The position numbers were made by a program, and so were the translations under genes. Below, in pieces: positions 54,692-63,787 of a stretch of DNA of 64,000 nucleotides (position 1 is its first letter; every line of letters begins with the position of its first letter). The notes below the pieces were generated by a model. That model did not search any database and had not been told where the DNA came from. It worked only from the letters and a program-made list of their open reading frames with translations. This DNA is from Gammaproteobacteria bacterium (lineage in GTDB: Bacteria > Pseudomonadota > Gammaproteobacteria > Pseudomonadales > Azotimanducaceae). The stretch lies in assembly GCA_012269545.1 (NCBI GenBank), contig JAAXKB010000036.1:2421-66420 (forward strand), written 5' to 3'.

Positions 54692-56302
54692 ATGAGCATT
54701 CTTAAGACCCAAATCAATTCCCGCTCCCAAGCGTTCAGCGATAATGCCGAGCACATGCAGTCACTGGTCGATGATCTCGAGACGCTGGTGGAAAAAATAA
54801 AACAAGGCGGCGGTGAACGTTATCAGGCCCGGCATCAAGCCCGGGGCAAACTGCTGCCGCGAGATCGAATCGACTTGCTGCTGGACCCGGGCTCCCCCTT
54901 TCTGGAGTTTTCTCAGCTTGCGGCTCAAGACATGTACGGCAAAGACGATGTACCAGCAGCGGGCATCATCACAGGCATTGGCCGCGTTGCCGGAATTGAG
55001 TGCGTTATCGTGGCAAATGACGCCACCGTAAAGGGCGGTACCTACTACCCCGTGAGCGTCAAAAAGCACCTTCGCGCTCAGGACATTGCTCGAGAGAACC
55101 ACTTACCCTGCATCTACCTCGTGGATTCCGGCGGAGCCAACCTGCCGAATCAGGACGAAGTATTTCCAGATAAAAATCACTTTGGTCGGATCTTTTTTAA
55201 TCAGGCCAATATGTCAGCGGAGAATATTCCGCAAATCGCTGTGGTTATGGGTTCCTGTACCGCCGGAGGTGCGTACGTACCGGCCATGGCGGACGAATCC
55301 ATTATCGTAAAAAACCAAGGCACGATTTTTTTGGCCGGGCCGCCCTTAGTAAAAATGGCAACGGGCGAGGAGGTCAGCGCAGAAGCGTTGGGTGGTGCCG
55401 ATGTGCACAGCCGCGAATCCGGCGTGACCGATCATTACGCGAACAACGACAACCACGCGCTGCAGCTCGCACGTCAGGCCGTCGCGAGACTGAACCGCGT
55501 CAAACCGGTCAACATGGACGTTACCGATGCTGTCGAACCCCTGTACCCCGCCAGCGACCTGTTGGGCATCGTGCCTAAGAACGTCCGAGAACAATACGAT
55601 GTTCGCGAAATCATTGCCCGGGTCTTCGACGGCTCGGATTTTGACGAATTTAAAGCGTTGTACGGACAGACTCTAGTTTGCGGCTTTGCCCGTCTTTATG
55701 GGTACCCCGTCGGCATTGTCGCTAACAACGGCGTACTGTTCGCCGAATCTGCACAAAAAGGCGCACACTTCATTGAATTGTGCGCGCAGCGCAAAGTCCC
55801 ATTGATATTTTTGCAAAACATCACCGGTTTTATGGTGGGTAAGCAGTACGAGACCGGTGGAATCGCCAAGCACGGCGCCAAGATGGTCACCGCCGTTGCC
55901 TGCGCCAAGGTCCCCAAACTGACATTAATCGTCGGCAACTCCTATGGCGCTGGCAATTACGGCATGTGCGGCAGAGCCTACGACCCGAACTTTTTATTCA
56001 TGTGGCCCAATGCGCGGATCTCCGTCATGGGCGGCGAGCAAGCTGCGGGCGTATTGGCTCAAGTTCGACGCGGTCAAATCGAAGCCAGTGGCCAGGCATG
56101 GTCCGCCGAAGAGGAAGCGACCTTTAAGCAGCCGATCATCGACGACTTCGACGCCCAAGCGCACCCCTACTATGCCAGCGCCCGTCTTTGGGATGACGGC
56201 GTGATCAACCCCATTGATACACGGCGCGTGCTTGGTCTTGCGCTGTCAGCATCGCTAAACAAACCCATAGCCGAGACTCGTTTCGGCGTGTTCAGGATGT
56301 AA
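54692..56302 (+). CDS. liuB: Methylcrotonyl-CoA carboxylase, carboxyltransferase (beta) subunit
   Basis: A 536-residue carboxyltransferase. MCC-type blocks are present: [74 protein letters not shown] and [20 protein letters not shown]. The two domains bind acyl-CoA and carboxybiotin. It carboxylates 3-methylcrotonyl-CoA in leucine breakdown together with the biotin subunit encoded two bases downstream. A geranyl-CoA carboxylase (AtuC) is a possible alternative. The upstream LiuR gene supports the leucine assignment. liuA, liuC and liuE are not adjacent. Confidence 0.9.
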   Translation: MSILKTQINSRSQAFSDNAEHMQSLVDDLETLVEKIKQGGGERYQARHQARGKLLPRDRIDLLLDPGSPFLEFSQLAAQDMYGKDDVPAAGIITGIGRVAGIECVIVANDATVKGGTYYPVSVKKHLRAQDIARENHLPCIYLVDSGGANLPNQDEVFPDKNHFGRIFFNQANMSAENIPQIAVVMGSCTAGGAYVPAMADESIIVKNQGTIFLAGPPLVKMATGEEVSAEALGGADVHSRESGVTDHYANNDNHALQLARQAVARLNRVKPVNMDVTDAVEPLYPASDLLGIVPKNVREQYDVREIIARVFDGSDFDEFKALYGQTLVCGFARLYGYPVGIVANNGVLFAESAQKGAHFIELCAQRKVPLIFLQNITGFMVGKQYETGGIAKHGAKMVTAVACAKVPKLTLIVGNSYGAGNYGMCGRAYDPNFLFMWPNARISVMGGEQAAGVLAQVRRGQIEASGQAWSAEEEATFKQPIIDDFDAQAHPYYASARLWDDGVINPIDTRRVLGLALSASLNKPIAETRFGVFRM

Positions 56303-56304
56303 CC

Positions 56305-58320
56305 ATGTTCAACAAAATCCTTATCGCTAATCGTGGCGAAATCGCGTGCCGAATAATCCGCACCGCTAAACGTCTCGGCATCGAAACGGTCGCAGTTTTC
56401 TCCGATGCAGACCGCAACGCCTTGCACGTCACCTTGGCCGATGAAGCCGTGCACATTGGGGGTTCCGCACCAGCAGATTCGTATCTGCAAATGCAGCGTA
56501 TTGTGGATGCCGCAAAGACCACGGGCAGTCAGGCCATTCACCCGGGATACGGTTTTTTGTCAGAAAACGCCGCCTTCTGCGAGCTTTGTGCCGCCAATGG
56601 ACTGGTTTTTATTGGCCCGCCTGCTCAAGCAATTGAAGCCATGGGGTCCAAGGCTACAGCCAAGCAAATCATGCAGCAGGCCGGCGTACCGCTGTTGCCC
56701 GGCTATCACGACGACGATCAAGAGGATAGCAAACTGCAACGGGCCGCGGACAACATGGGCTATCCCGTGCTGCTCAAGGCCGTTGCCGGCGGTGGCGGCA
56801 AGGGTATGCGACAGGTGAGTAGCTCGGCAGAGTTCAACGAGGCCTTGGCCGCGGCCAAGCGCGAGGCTCTGGCCAGTTTCGGCAACCAAGACATGTTGGT
56901 GGAAAAATACCTAGAGCATGCTCGACATGTTGAGGTTCAAGTCTTCTGCGACAGCCACGGTAACGGCGTTTACTTATTCGAGCGTGATTGTTCCATACAG
57001 CGTCGACACCAAAAAATCATTGAGGAAGCACCCGCGCCCAATCTCAGCACAAGTCTGCGACAACACATGGGAGAGGCGGCCTTGCGCGCAGCATCGGCAG
57101 TGGGTTATGTGGGCGCGGGCACCGTGGAATTCCTGCTTGATGCCGAGGGTGATTTCTACTTTATGGAGATGAACACCCGGCTGCAGGTAGAACACCCGGT
57201 AACCGAAATGATCACCGGGACCGATCTGGTGGCGTGGCAACTCATCGTTGCGAATGGTCAGCCGCTACCCAAGAGCCAGCAAGAAGTCGGATTCACCGGC
57301 CACGCTCTGGAAGCACGCATCTACGCAGAAAATCCGGATAACGATTTTCTGCCCGCCGCAGGCAAAATCTGGCACCTGCACCAGCCAGAACAAAACGCGC
57401 ATACCCGAATCGATACCGGCGTGATCGAAGGCGACGACATCGGCGTAGTTTATGATCCGATGATCGCCAAACTGATTGTTTGGGGCGAAAACCGCGAGAC
57501 AGCACTGCAACGCATGCGGCAGGCGCTCAGCCGATATCGCATTGCCGGCGTCGTCACCAACATCGACTTTCTTACGCGGTTAGTGACGCACGATGCCTTC
57601 ACCGCTGCTGAGCTTCGTACAGATTTCATTGAACAAAATCAGCAATCTCTCTTCGCCAAAACCCCCGAAAGCCTAGCCGTCGCGCTGGCGCAGATTGCAG
57701 CGTATCTGATCAAGGTGCCGCAACCGGCTGAGTCTTGCACACAGACCGATGATCCAACGTCACCATGGCATATGCAGGATGCGTGGCGCCTCAACGCTCC
57801 GGGGCGGTGGCAGGCAACCCTGTTGGTTGACGCGGACGAATATAGAGTCTCAGCAAGCCGCATCGGTCAGGATGCCTACGACATCGTCGCTGCCGGTGAG
57901 ACCTTTCGAGCAACCGCAGACGTGATCGGTAACCGATTAGAGTGTGAGCTAAATGGCCATCGTCAGTCCGTAGAAATTGTTGAACAAGGACAAAATGGCA
58001 GCAGGACCATGCTGTTGTTCAGCGGCGAGCGATCATTCGCGTGCCAAACCAAGCCCTTGGATCTGGGTGAGGACATCGCCATAACCGACGGCTCAGGCTT
58101 CAAAGCGCCCATGAATGGTACCTTGGTTGCTTTATTTGCCGAACCCGGTCAGCAGGTGGAAGCCGGTACCACTCTGGCAATTATGGAAGCAATGAAAATG
58201 GAGCATGCTATCAAGGCTCCATGCGCCGGCACGGTGACCGATGTGTTCTACAACACGGATGACTTGGTTGATGGTGGTGCGGATCTGCTGACCTTCGAGG
58301 CTGCAGATCCACCGACCTGA
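56305..58320 (+). CDS. liuD: Methylcrotonyl-CoA carboxylase, biotin-containing (alpha) subunit
   Basis: A 671-residue protein with biotin carboxylase and biotin carrier domains. N-terminal FNKILIANRGEIACRIIRTA, IHPGYGFLSENAAFCELC and ATP-grasp GGGGKGMRQVSS are followed by the catalytic FMEMNTRLQVEHPVTE. The biotin Lys is residue 631 in MEAMKMEHAI, at the C-terminal end. It carboxylates biotin with ATP and bicarbonate and hands it to the beta subunit. It starts two bases after liuB and ends two bases before the convergent ribH stop. Confidence 0.92.
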   Translation: MFNKILIANRGEIACRIIRTAKRLGIETVAVFSDADRNALHVTLADEAVHIGGSAPADSYLQMQRIVDAAKTTGSQAIHPGYGFLSENAAFCELCAANGLVFIGPPAQAIEAMGSKATAKQIMQQAGVPLLPGYHDDDQEDSKLQRAADNMGYPVLLKAVAGGGGKGMRQVSSSAEFNEALAAAKREALASFGNQDMLVEKYLEHARHVEVQVFCDSHGNGVYLFERDCSIQRRHQKIIEEAPAPNLSTSLRQHMGEAALRAASAVGYVGAGTVEFLLDAEGDFYFMEMNTRLQVEHPVTEMITGTDLVAWQLIVANGQPLPKSQQEVGFTGHALEARIYAENPDNDFLPAAGKIWHLHQPEQNAHTRIDTGVIEGDDIGVVYDPMIAKLIVWGENRETALQRMRQALSRYRIAGVVTNIDFLTRLVTHDAFTAAELRTDFIEQNQQSLFAKTPESLAVALAQIAAYLIKVPQPAESCTQTDDPTSPWHMQDAWRLNAPGRWQATLLVDADEYRVSASRIGQDAYDIVAAGETFRATADVIGNRLECELNGHRQSVEIVEQGQNGSRTMLLFSGERSFACQTKPLDLGEDIAITDGSGFKAPMNGTLVALFAEPGQQVEAGTTLAIMEAMKMEHAIKAPCAGTVTDVFYNTDDLVDGGADLLTFEAADPPT

Positions 58321-58322
58321 AA

Positions 58323-58799
58323 TCAGGCGACCCGATGCTGTTTCAACGCACCGATGGTCTCTATGCAAGCGTGGGCAGCTTCCGCGCCCTTCGTTACAAA
58401 GTGCTGCCCGAAAAATTCCGGCTGTCCGTCGCTCAGAAAGTCTTGTGGGGTCAATACCGCTGAAAAAACCGGCACGCCGGTATCCAATTGCACGCGCATC
58501 AAACCATCAATCACTGCGCTGGAGACAAATTCGTGACGATAAATGCCGCCATCGACGATCAGACCGCCGGTGACAATCCCCGCGTACTGACCACTGCTGG
58601 CAAGAATTTTGGCGCGCAGCGGGATCTCGAAAGCGCCGGGTACTTCGAACAAATCGATATCGCGGCTATCCAGTTCGGCGTGAGTGCGCAAAAAAGAGTC
58701 GCGCAGTTGATCCACAATGTCGCGGTGCCAACATGACTGCACAAAGGCGATTCGCGTGCGGGACGTTGTTTCGGTGAAATTCGTATTGAAAGTATTCAT
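58323..58799 (-). CDS. ribH: 6,7-dimethyl-8-ribityllumazine synthase, type II
   Basis: A 158-residue lumazine synthase that joins 5-amino-6-ribitylaminouracil and dihydroxybutanone phosphate. FVQSCWHRDIVDQLRDSF, FEVPGAFEIPLRAK and GGLIVDGGIYRHEFVSSAVI, followed by VFSAVLTPQDF, match the RibH2 group of Brucella and rhizobia rather than the E. coli type. The catalytic His is in the IYRHEF block. The ATG at 58799 is chosen; the frame from 58862 enters the leader. An FMN riboswitch and a promoter stand upstream, so expression should fall when FMN is plentiful. Confidence 0.93.
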   Translation of the reverse strand: MNTFNTNFTETTSRTRIAFVQSCWHRDIVDQLRDSFLRTHAELDSRDIDLFEVPGAFEIPLRAKILASSGQYAGIVTGGLIVDGGIYRHEFVSSAVIDGLMRVQLDTGVPVFSAVLTPQDFLSDGQPEFFGQHFVTKGAEAAHACIETIGALKQHRVA

Positions 58800-58887
58800 C
58801 TGTTGCTTGCCTATCGTTGGGTTAAACAACAGGGCAACAAGGACAGAAACCTTCACTGTCACATGGACGTGTCGGTTTAGAACCTCA

Positions 58888-59060
58888 TTCTCATAACCAG
58901 ACTTTAACTGTCGGCCCCGGAATCTAACCGGGTCTGCTGTCCCCCCGGCTTGGCCTCAACAGAGGTCATCACCGAGAGCGCCCGCGGGCTACCCGATGCT
59001 GACCATTCACATCAACAAACGCGATTACCGCCGGTGGGGACTTTCACCCCGCCCTGAGAA
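58888..59060 (-). ncRNA. FMN (RFN) riboswitch for ribH
   Basis: Read on the minus strand, the region begins TTCTCAGGGCGGGGTGAAAG and continues with CCCCACCGGCGGTAAT, AGCCCGCGGGCGC and CAGCAGACCCGGTTAGATT, then CCGGGGCCGACAGTTAAAG, ending with TGAGAA. These are the conserved elements of the FMN riboswitch in the right order. TTCTCA (59055-59060) pairs with TGAGAA (58888-58893) as stem P1. After the aptamer, CTGTTG could pair with the CAACAG just before the ATG, which suggests control of translation; no T-run is seen. Confidence 0.96.
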
Positions 59061-59082
59061 CTCGCCACTGGGGCGAGACTGA

Positions 59083-59111
59083 ACTATACGAAGGAAAGGG
59101 TGGTTTGACAA
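59083..59111 (-). promoter_or_regulatory. Sigma-70 promoter for the riboswitch-ribH transcript
   Basis: On the minus strand TTGTCA (59106-59111) and TATAGT (59083-59088) are separated by exactly 17 bases. Transcription would start near 59076, just before the riboswitch. It lies in the gap after the RND gene stop (59116), so ribH has its own promoter. Confidence 0.75.
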
Positions 59112-59115
59112 TGCT

Positions 59116-61683
59116 CTAAGTCGAGGCCTGATCTACCGCAAACCAACGGAGCAATATCGGCATTAACAGCAAACTGGTCACCAACAACACGCTGATGGCG
59201 ATTGAAAGTATGATGCCAATGGACGCTGCCCCGAGATGCGGACTGAAACTCAAAGAACAAAAAGTTCCTATGGTCGTCAGACCGCTGATCATAACGGCCC
59301 GGCGAATGGCGGGATCCATAGTATCCCCAGCGACTTGCCCTTGGGTATGACGGTGGACAATATGAATCCCCGTGTCTACGCCTAGCCCCAAGATCAAGGG
59401 CACCATGAGAATGTTTGCCATGTTCAGGCTGATCTTCAAAGCAACGCAAAGCGCGAAGGTCAGAATTACCGTCACCCCAATGGGGATAAATACCAGCAGC
59501 GGTAACTTCCAGCCTCGGAAGTAACACACGAGAACTAAGAAAATGATCAGAAATGCGGTTGCAACCGCTTGCTGGAACGACTGAATTACCACGCCACCAA
59601 CGCCCCACTCGACCACACTCCTGCCTGCGACATTAGGCGCAACGGCAGAGACCTGAGCGATAAATGTGTCAGTAGCATCTCGATCATTAAGCTGGGAAGA
59701 GGGATTAACAGAGACCAAGTGTTGGCCACTTTGCGCGATCAATTGCTGCCGAAAGTGCGCTGGCACATCGTCTAATGCAAAAGGTTCGAAAGTCAGCAGG
59801 CGCTGATACTCCGCAAGCGACGAGGAATACTGCTGAAACATTTGTTGTTCAAAAGCCTCGAGTTTCGCCGGTGCCCGCGCCAGATTTTGCGCCGACTCAA
59901 GCACTTGTCGCGCCGCATCTGCCGCGCCGTTCGGCAGCTCTGGGATAACCTGTTGCAAATACTCAAGGGCAAGCGCCGTCAATTCCGCGTCCGATGCACG
60001 GTTCCTCTCAGGCGCACTTATCTCCTCCAGCAAAACAGACTGCTCTACCAGTAGCGCGGCCTTCTTTGCTTGTTCTGTCGGAACGAAATCAGCGGGCGTG
60101 CTCACCGCACTTACCGACGGCAGTCTCAGCAACTCCTCTTTCAGCTGGGCCGCTTCGTCGGCATCATCGGCAAGCACGTGCACACTGTAATCCGTCGTCT
60201 GCTGATCTTGCTGCAGCGCCAACAGTGCTTGCATCGCCGGCGACTGTGCATCGCGCATGGCCAGCACGCTGTAGTCAAAACGCAGATCCTTAGCTACCCA
60301 AAGCGATGCCAAAGATACAGCAGCGAACATCCCAACCACCCATGGGCCCCGCAGCGCGTCAATCCTCGATCGAATAGGGTGAAATAGCACGGCGAGCCCC
60401 ACCTTGCCGATGGGGTCCGGCCGAACCGGCGGCCAGCGCAGCAGCAATGCTGGGATAATCGATAGCGTTAGCACGAAAGCGATCACTATACCGCTGGCGC
60501 TGATCACTCCCAGCTCGGCTAGACCTCGGTAAGCCGTCGGCAAAAACGCCAGAAAGCTCACCGCAGAGGTTACCGTGCACAGCGCCAAAGCTGGCCCGGT
60601 ATCGCGCAGCGCCAGACCCAGAGCAACCCCTATTTTCTGATCGAGGTTCGCCTGCACCCGGAGCGTAAAGTGCGCGGCAAAATCAACCCCCAAGCCAAAG
60701 AAAAGCACGACGAAGATCATCGACAACGCGTTCAACTCGCCCACCACCAAGGTGGCAAAACCCAGCGTCAGGCTGACACCCATGGCTAGCATGATGCTTA
60801 TCGCCAACAGGATCGGACCAGACCGTATGCCCAAAGATACGATGCACAGCAAAAAAAACAGCGATATCAAACCCGCGCGCTCGATCCCGCTCAGGGCCGC
60901 GCTCATCTCTTCGTGAGCGAGCACCACCTCGCCGGTCAGCGCCACCTCAACTCCCTTCGGTGCGGGATATCCCTCGATGGCCAGCTGCAGGGCGGAAACG
61001 ATTTCAGCATTCGGCAGGGCGGCGTCTAGACGTTGTTCAGCACTTACCAGGATCAGCTCAATATGCCCGCCACCCTCGGGCTCCAGAGGGTAGTAGCTTT
61101 GAAAAACCAAATCTTGATCCGCTAAACCGTCAACAAGCGACTCAAGCGATATTGGCAGCACCTGTCCAGGATTTGCGCTAACAAAGTCGGCGTAGGTGAA
61201 GAGCGCGTTGGCCAACGTCGCTTCGTCCATCAAACGAAGCAGCGAACCCTGATTGTAACTTGCACCGTTAAGCCACTCCTGCAATTGGGGTAGGCTCAAA
61301 AAATAGGGTTTGGCGGCGGCAACAAAGGGGTCAACACCCGGAGCAAATACAGTATCCATGGGCAACCGGCCGGCCAGCTCCCGCACATAGCCCTGCAGCT
61401 GCCGATAGTCATCTGACCGGGCAACGATAACTGCCGATTGCTGAAACTGCGGAAAGGCAGCCTTGTACCGTTCATTATCCCGATACCAGCTGAGTGATTC
61501 TGACGGTCGGATCAGCTTGCTCAGATCCGAGTTCAAGGCACCGTAGTGGGCAAAACACCACAAAGACAACGCCGACAGCAGGGTAGCCAGTACAAGCACA
61601 AAACCCGATCGCCTGCCTAACCAAGCAATCCAAGCGTTGCCGGAGTATCGTAATTTTCGGCCGCCTGCAGACTCCGTGCTCAT
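59116..61683 (-). CDS. RND superfamily (MMPL/HpnN-like) transporter
   Basis: An 855-residue inner-membrane protein with the duplicated RND plan: one N-terminal helix (FVLVLATLLSALSLWCF), a large periplasmic domain, then a bundle of helices with IFVVLFFGLGVDFAAHFTLR, and a second half with MVPLILGLGVDTGIHIVHR. The GLGVDxxxH motifs are the proton-relay helices of HpnN/MmpL-type proteins, which move lipids such as hopanoids. Its start overlaps the stop of the glycosyltransferase gene by four bases. It probably exports the lipid made by the unit upstream. Confidence 0.88.
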   Translation of the reverse strand: MSTESAGGRKLRYSGNAWIAWLGRRSGFVLVLATLLSALSLWCFAHYGALNSDLSKLIRPSESLSWYRDNERYKAAFPQFQQSAVIVARSDDYRQLQGYVRELAGRLPMDTVFAPGVDPFVAAAKPYFLSLPQLQEWLNGASYNQGSLLRLMDEATLANALFTYADFVSANPGQVLPISLESLVDGLADQDLVFQSYYPLEPEGGGHIELILVSAEQRLDAALPNAEIVSALQLAIEGYPAPKGVEVALTGEVVLAHEEMSAALSGIERAGLISLFFLLCIVSLGIRSGPILLAISIMLAMGVSLTLGFATLVVGELNALSMIFVVLFFGLGVDFAAHFTLRVQANLDQKIGVALGLALRDTGPALALCTVTSAVSFLAFLPTAYRGLAELGVISASGIVIAFVLTLSIIPALLLRWPPVRPDPIGKVGLAVLFHPIRSRIDALRGPWVVGMFAAVSLASLWVAKDLRFDYSVLAMRDAQSPAMQALLALQQDQQTTDYSVHVLADDADEAAQLKEELLRLPSVSAVSTPADFVPTEQAKKAALLVEQSVLLEEISAPERNRASDAELTALALEYLQQVIPELPNGAADAARQVLESAQNLARAPAKLEAFEQQMFQQYSSSLAEYQRLLTFEPFALDDVPAHFRQQLIAQSGQHLVSVNPSSQLNDRDATDTFIAQVSAVAPNVAGRSVVEWGVGGVVIQSFQQAVATAFLIIFLVLVCYFRGWKLPLLVFIPIGVTVILTFALCVALKISLNMANILMVPLILGLGVDTGIHIVHRHTQGQVAGDTMDPAIRRAVMISGLTTIGTFCSLSFSPHLGAASIGIILSIAISVLLVTSLLLMPILLRWFAVDQAST

Positions 61684-62840
61684 GGCAAGCCATCCGCAGC
61701 AGACAAAACATCGGTATAGATCTGTGCCAGCAGTTCCGCAGAATTCGCGTGATGACGCCCCCGCGCAATCTCCCGATTTGCTTCGGCCGCAGCCGCGCGT
61801 ATCGACTGACTATCAAGCATGGCGTCTAGCTTGCGCGTCAGCTCTGATACATCGTTCATTGCATACGTGGCTTCTTCAGCTGTCACAAATTCGGGCACAG
61901 CACTGGTGCTGGATTTATTGACCAGCACGGGACAGCCCGCAGCCATTGCCTCCAGCACCGACATACCTTCAAGCTCCACAGCGCTGGTTTGTACAAATAG
62001 ATGGGCTGTTTGATAGAGCACTTTGAGACGCTCATCCGACACACGGCCGATCTTGGCATTGACGCCCAGCTGATCCGCCAGCGCCGCAAGTTTTGCTTGC
62101 TGCGGACCAGTTCCAGCCAACGTCAAACGGATGTCCTTGCTGTGTTTGCTGGCCGCTACCGCACGCAACAATTGGGGTTGCTGTTTTTCATTTGCTAATC
62201 GTCCTACGCTGACCACATGGTAAGGAGGCGCTTTCGCTGGTGGATCACGCTGCAGAAAGAACGCCTCCGTTACACCGTTGGAAAGCACTGAAACAGGCTT
62301 TTTGAGCCCGGCAACATACAGTAAATCGGCAGCGAACTGCGACGGCGCGATCACCCTGTCGGCGCGGCTGTAAAAGCGCCAGACGAAGAATTTATACAGC
62401 ATTGAGGTCAGCCATACCGAAGAGATACCCAAATTGCTCAGGATATTCTCAGGCTGCACGTGAAAGGACATGACCACAGGCTTTGCTTGCCTGCGCGCCT
62501 CAGCGATCGCCCCATGCCCAAGGAAAAACGGGAACTGCACATGCAGCAAATCGGCGTCAGCGATCACCTGCTGCAAACGCTTTCGATTCGGCAGCGCCAG
62601 GGGTGCTTTCATCCGGTCTAGAATGAAATTAATGCCGGGAATCCGCAGGGGCACAAAGCCAATGCACTGCTCGTTTGACGGATCGTCAGCCCCCTCGGCG
62701 ATTAGCATGCGGAAATCAAAACGGGTTTTCAGCGCTGTCACAAAGCGCCGTGTTGAGACCACCGTGCCGTTAAAGGGGTGAAACCACGGATCAATGACCA
62801 TGGCTATTTGAGGTTTGGAAACGCTAGGTTCTTTTTCCAA
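61680..62840 (-). CDS. Glycosyltransferase family 4
   Basis: A 386-residue GT-B glycosyltransferase. The N-terminal domain has IAMVIDPWFHPFNGTVVSTR and the donor domain VVSVGRLANEKQQPQLLRAV and ELEGMSVLEAMAAGCPVLVN, the GT4 nucleotide-sugar motif with its conserved Glu. The start is a TTG at 62840, since no ATG lies before the first strand. It moves a sugar to an acceptor, possibly a lipid given the sterol-desaturase-like gene 41 bases upstream and the RND gene overlapping its end. Confidence 0.88.
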   Translation of the reverse strand: MEKEPSVSKPQIAMVIDPWFHPFNGTVVSTRRFVTALKTRFDFRMLIAEGADDPSNEQCIGFVPLRIPGINFILDRMKAPLALPNRKRLQQVIADADLLHVQFPFFLGHGAIAEARRQAKPVVMSFHVQPENILSNLGISSVWLTSMLYKFFVWRFYSRADRVIAPSQFAADLLYVAGLKKPVSVLSNGVTEAFFLQRDPPAKAPPYHVVSVGRLANEKQQPQLLRAVAASKHSKDIRLTLAGTGPQQAKLAALADQLGVNAKIGRVSDERLKVLYQTAHLFVQTSAVELEGMSVLEAMAAGCPVLVNKSSTSAVPEFVTAEEATYAMNDVSELTRKLDAMLDSQSIRAAAAEANREIARGRHHANSAELLAQIYTDVLSAADGLP

Positions 62841-62881
62841 AACGAAAGTTTTCCTCTGTCTCGTTTAACCCCGGCTGCAAC

Positions 62882-63784
62882 TCAGCGTCTGGCTGCGGGC
62901 GCGATATCGGATACCTCGTACTCCTTGATCGGCATGATCAGCTTATGCCATGTGCTGGGCTCGTTGGGTCCGGAACCTACCGCCACTGCCCGGCTATCCG
63001 AAAATGTGCCAAACACCCGGTCCCAAACAATGGCTGCGCAGCCAAAGTTCGTATTGCTCTCCGCTAAATCCAGCGAGTGATGGCAAATATGATATTGGTT
63101 GGTGGTAAATAACCAACCGATCACGCGACTGTTCATCGCCACATTACAGTGGGCGATGCTCGCCTGAGAGACCAACAGCAAAGAAGCTCCCAAGGCCGGC
63201 GCGCCAATACCAAATATCAGCTCCAGCAAGGCAGCAGGCAGAAGCAAGAAAAAATACTCCAGAGGGTGGTTTAGACCGAAGTTCAACGCGCCAAGTTTTT
63301 GAAAAGCGTGATGCGCCCCATGACCGGAGAAACGCCAAACCACAGACCATTGATGTTCAGCACGATGCACCCAGTACCACAGCAGTTCGTTGAGAAAAAA
63401 AACGGTGAACATTTGGGCCAGCAGCGGCCAGTGATGGGGCCAAATATGCACACCTAACTGCTCGCGCAGACCGCTAAGAAACGGGTCGAGCACCTGAGTG
63501 TAAAAGTCGCCTACTGCGCCGGCCACGAAAAAGAGAATCAGCACCAAGACGATGCTTGAGGACCGTTGCTTACCACTAAGTCGCCACTCGCCTCTCGCCG
63601 GATAGAGATGCTCCAACACGCCTAAAACCAATTGAACCGCCAAAACACAGCCGACAAAGAGGGTTGGATTGGTGGGCTGGGTCAGCCACACGCCGATCAC
63701 GGCCAACAAAATTGCTGGCTGAAGCCCATAGTAAAGCGCTCGGGCTGGCAGGTTTTGGGGCTCAACGGTCTGATCGCCTGCCAT
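62882..63784 (-). CDS. Sterol desaturase/fatty acid hydroxylase family protein
   Basis: A 300-residue membrane di-iron enzyme. The His boxes are HRAEHQWSVVWRFSGHGAHH and YHICHHSLDLAESNTNFG, with an earlier His in ELLWYWVHRAEHQ, and there are four or more hydrophobic segments (LFVGCVLAVQLVLGVL, SIVLVLILFFVAGAVG). Members hydroxylate or desaturate sterols, fatty acids, carotenoids or ceramides with O2. It starts three bases after the stop of the partial gene at the right edge, so it belongs to the same unit as the glycosyltransferase and RND genes. Confidence 0.9.
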   Translation of the reverse strand: MAGDQTVEPQNLPARALYYGLQPAILLAVIGVWLTQPTNPTLFVGCVLAVQLVLGVLEHLYPARGEWRLSGKQRSSSIVLVLILFFVAGAVGDFYTQVLDPFLSGLREQLGVHIWPHHWPLLAQMFTVFFLNELLWYWVHRAEHQWSVVWRFSGHGAHHAFQKLGALNFGLNHPLEYFFLLLPAALLELIFGIGAPALGASLLLVSQASIAHCNVAMNSRVIGWLFTTNQYHICHHSLDLAESNTNFGCAAIVWDRVFGTFSDSRAVAVGSGPNEPSTWHKLIMPIKEYEVSDIAPAARR

Positions 63785-63787
63785 CGC

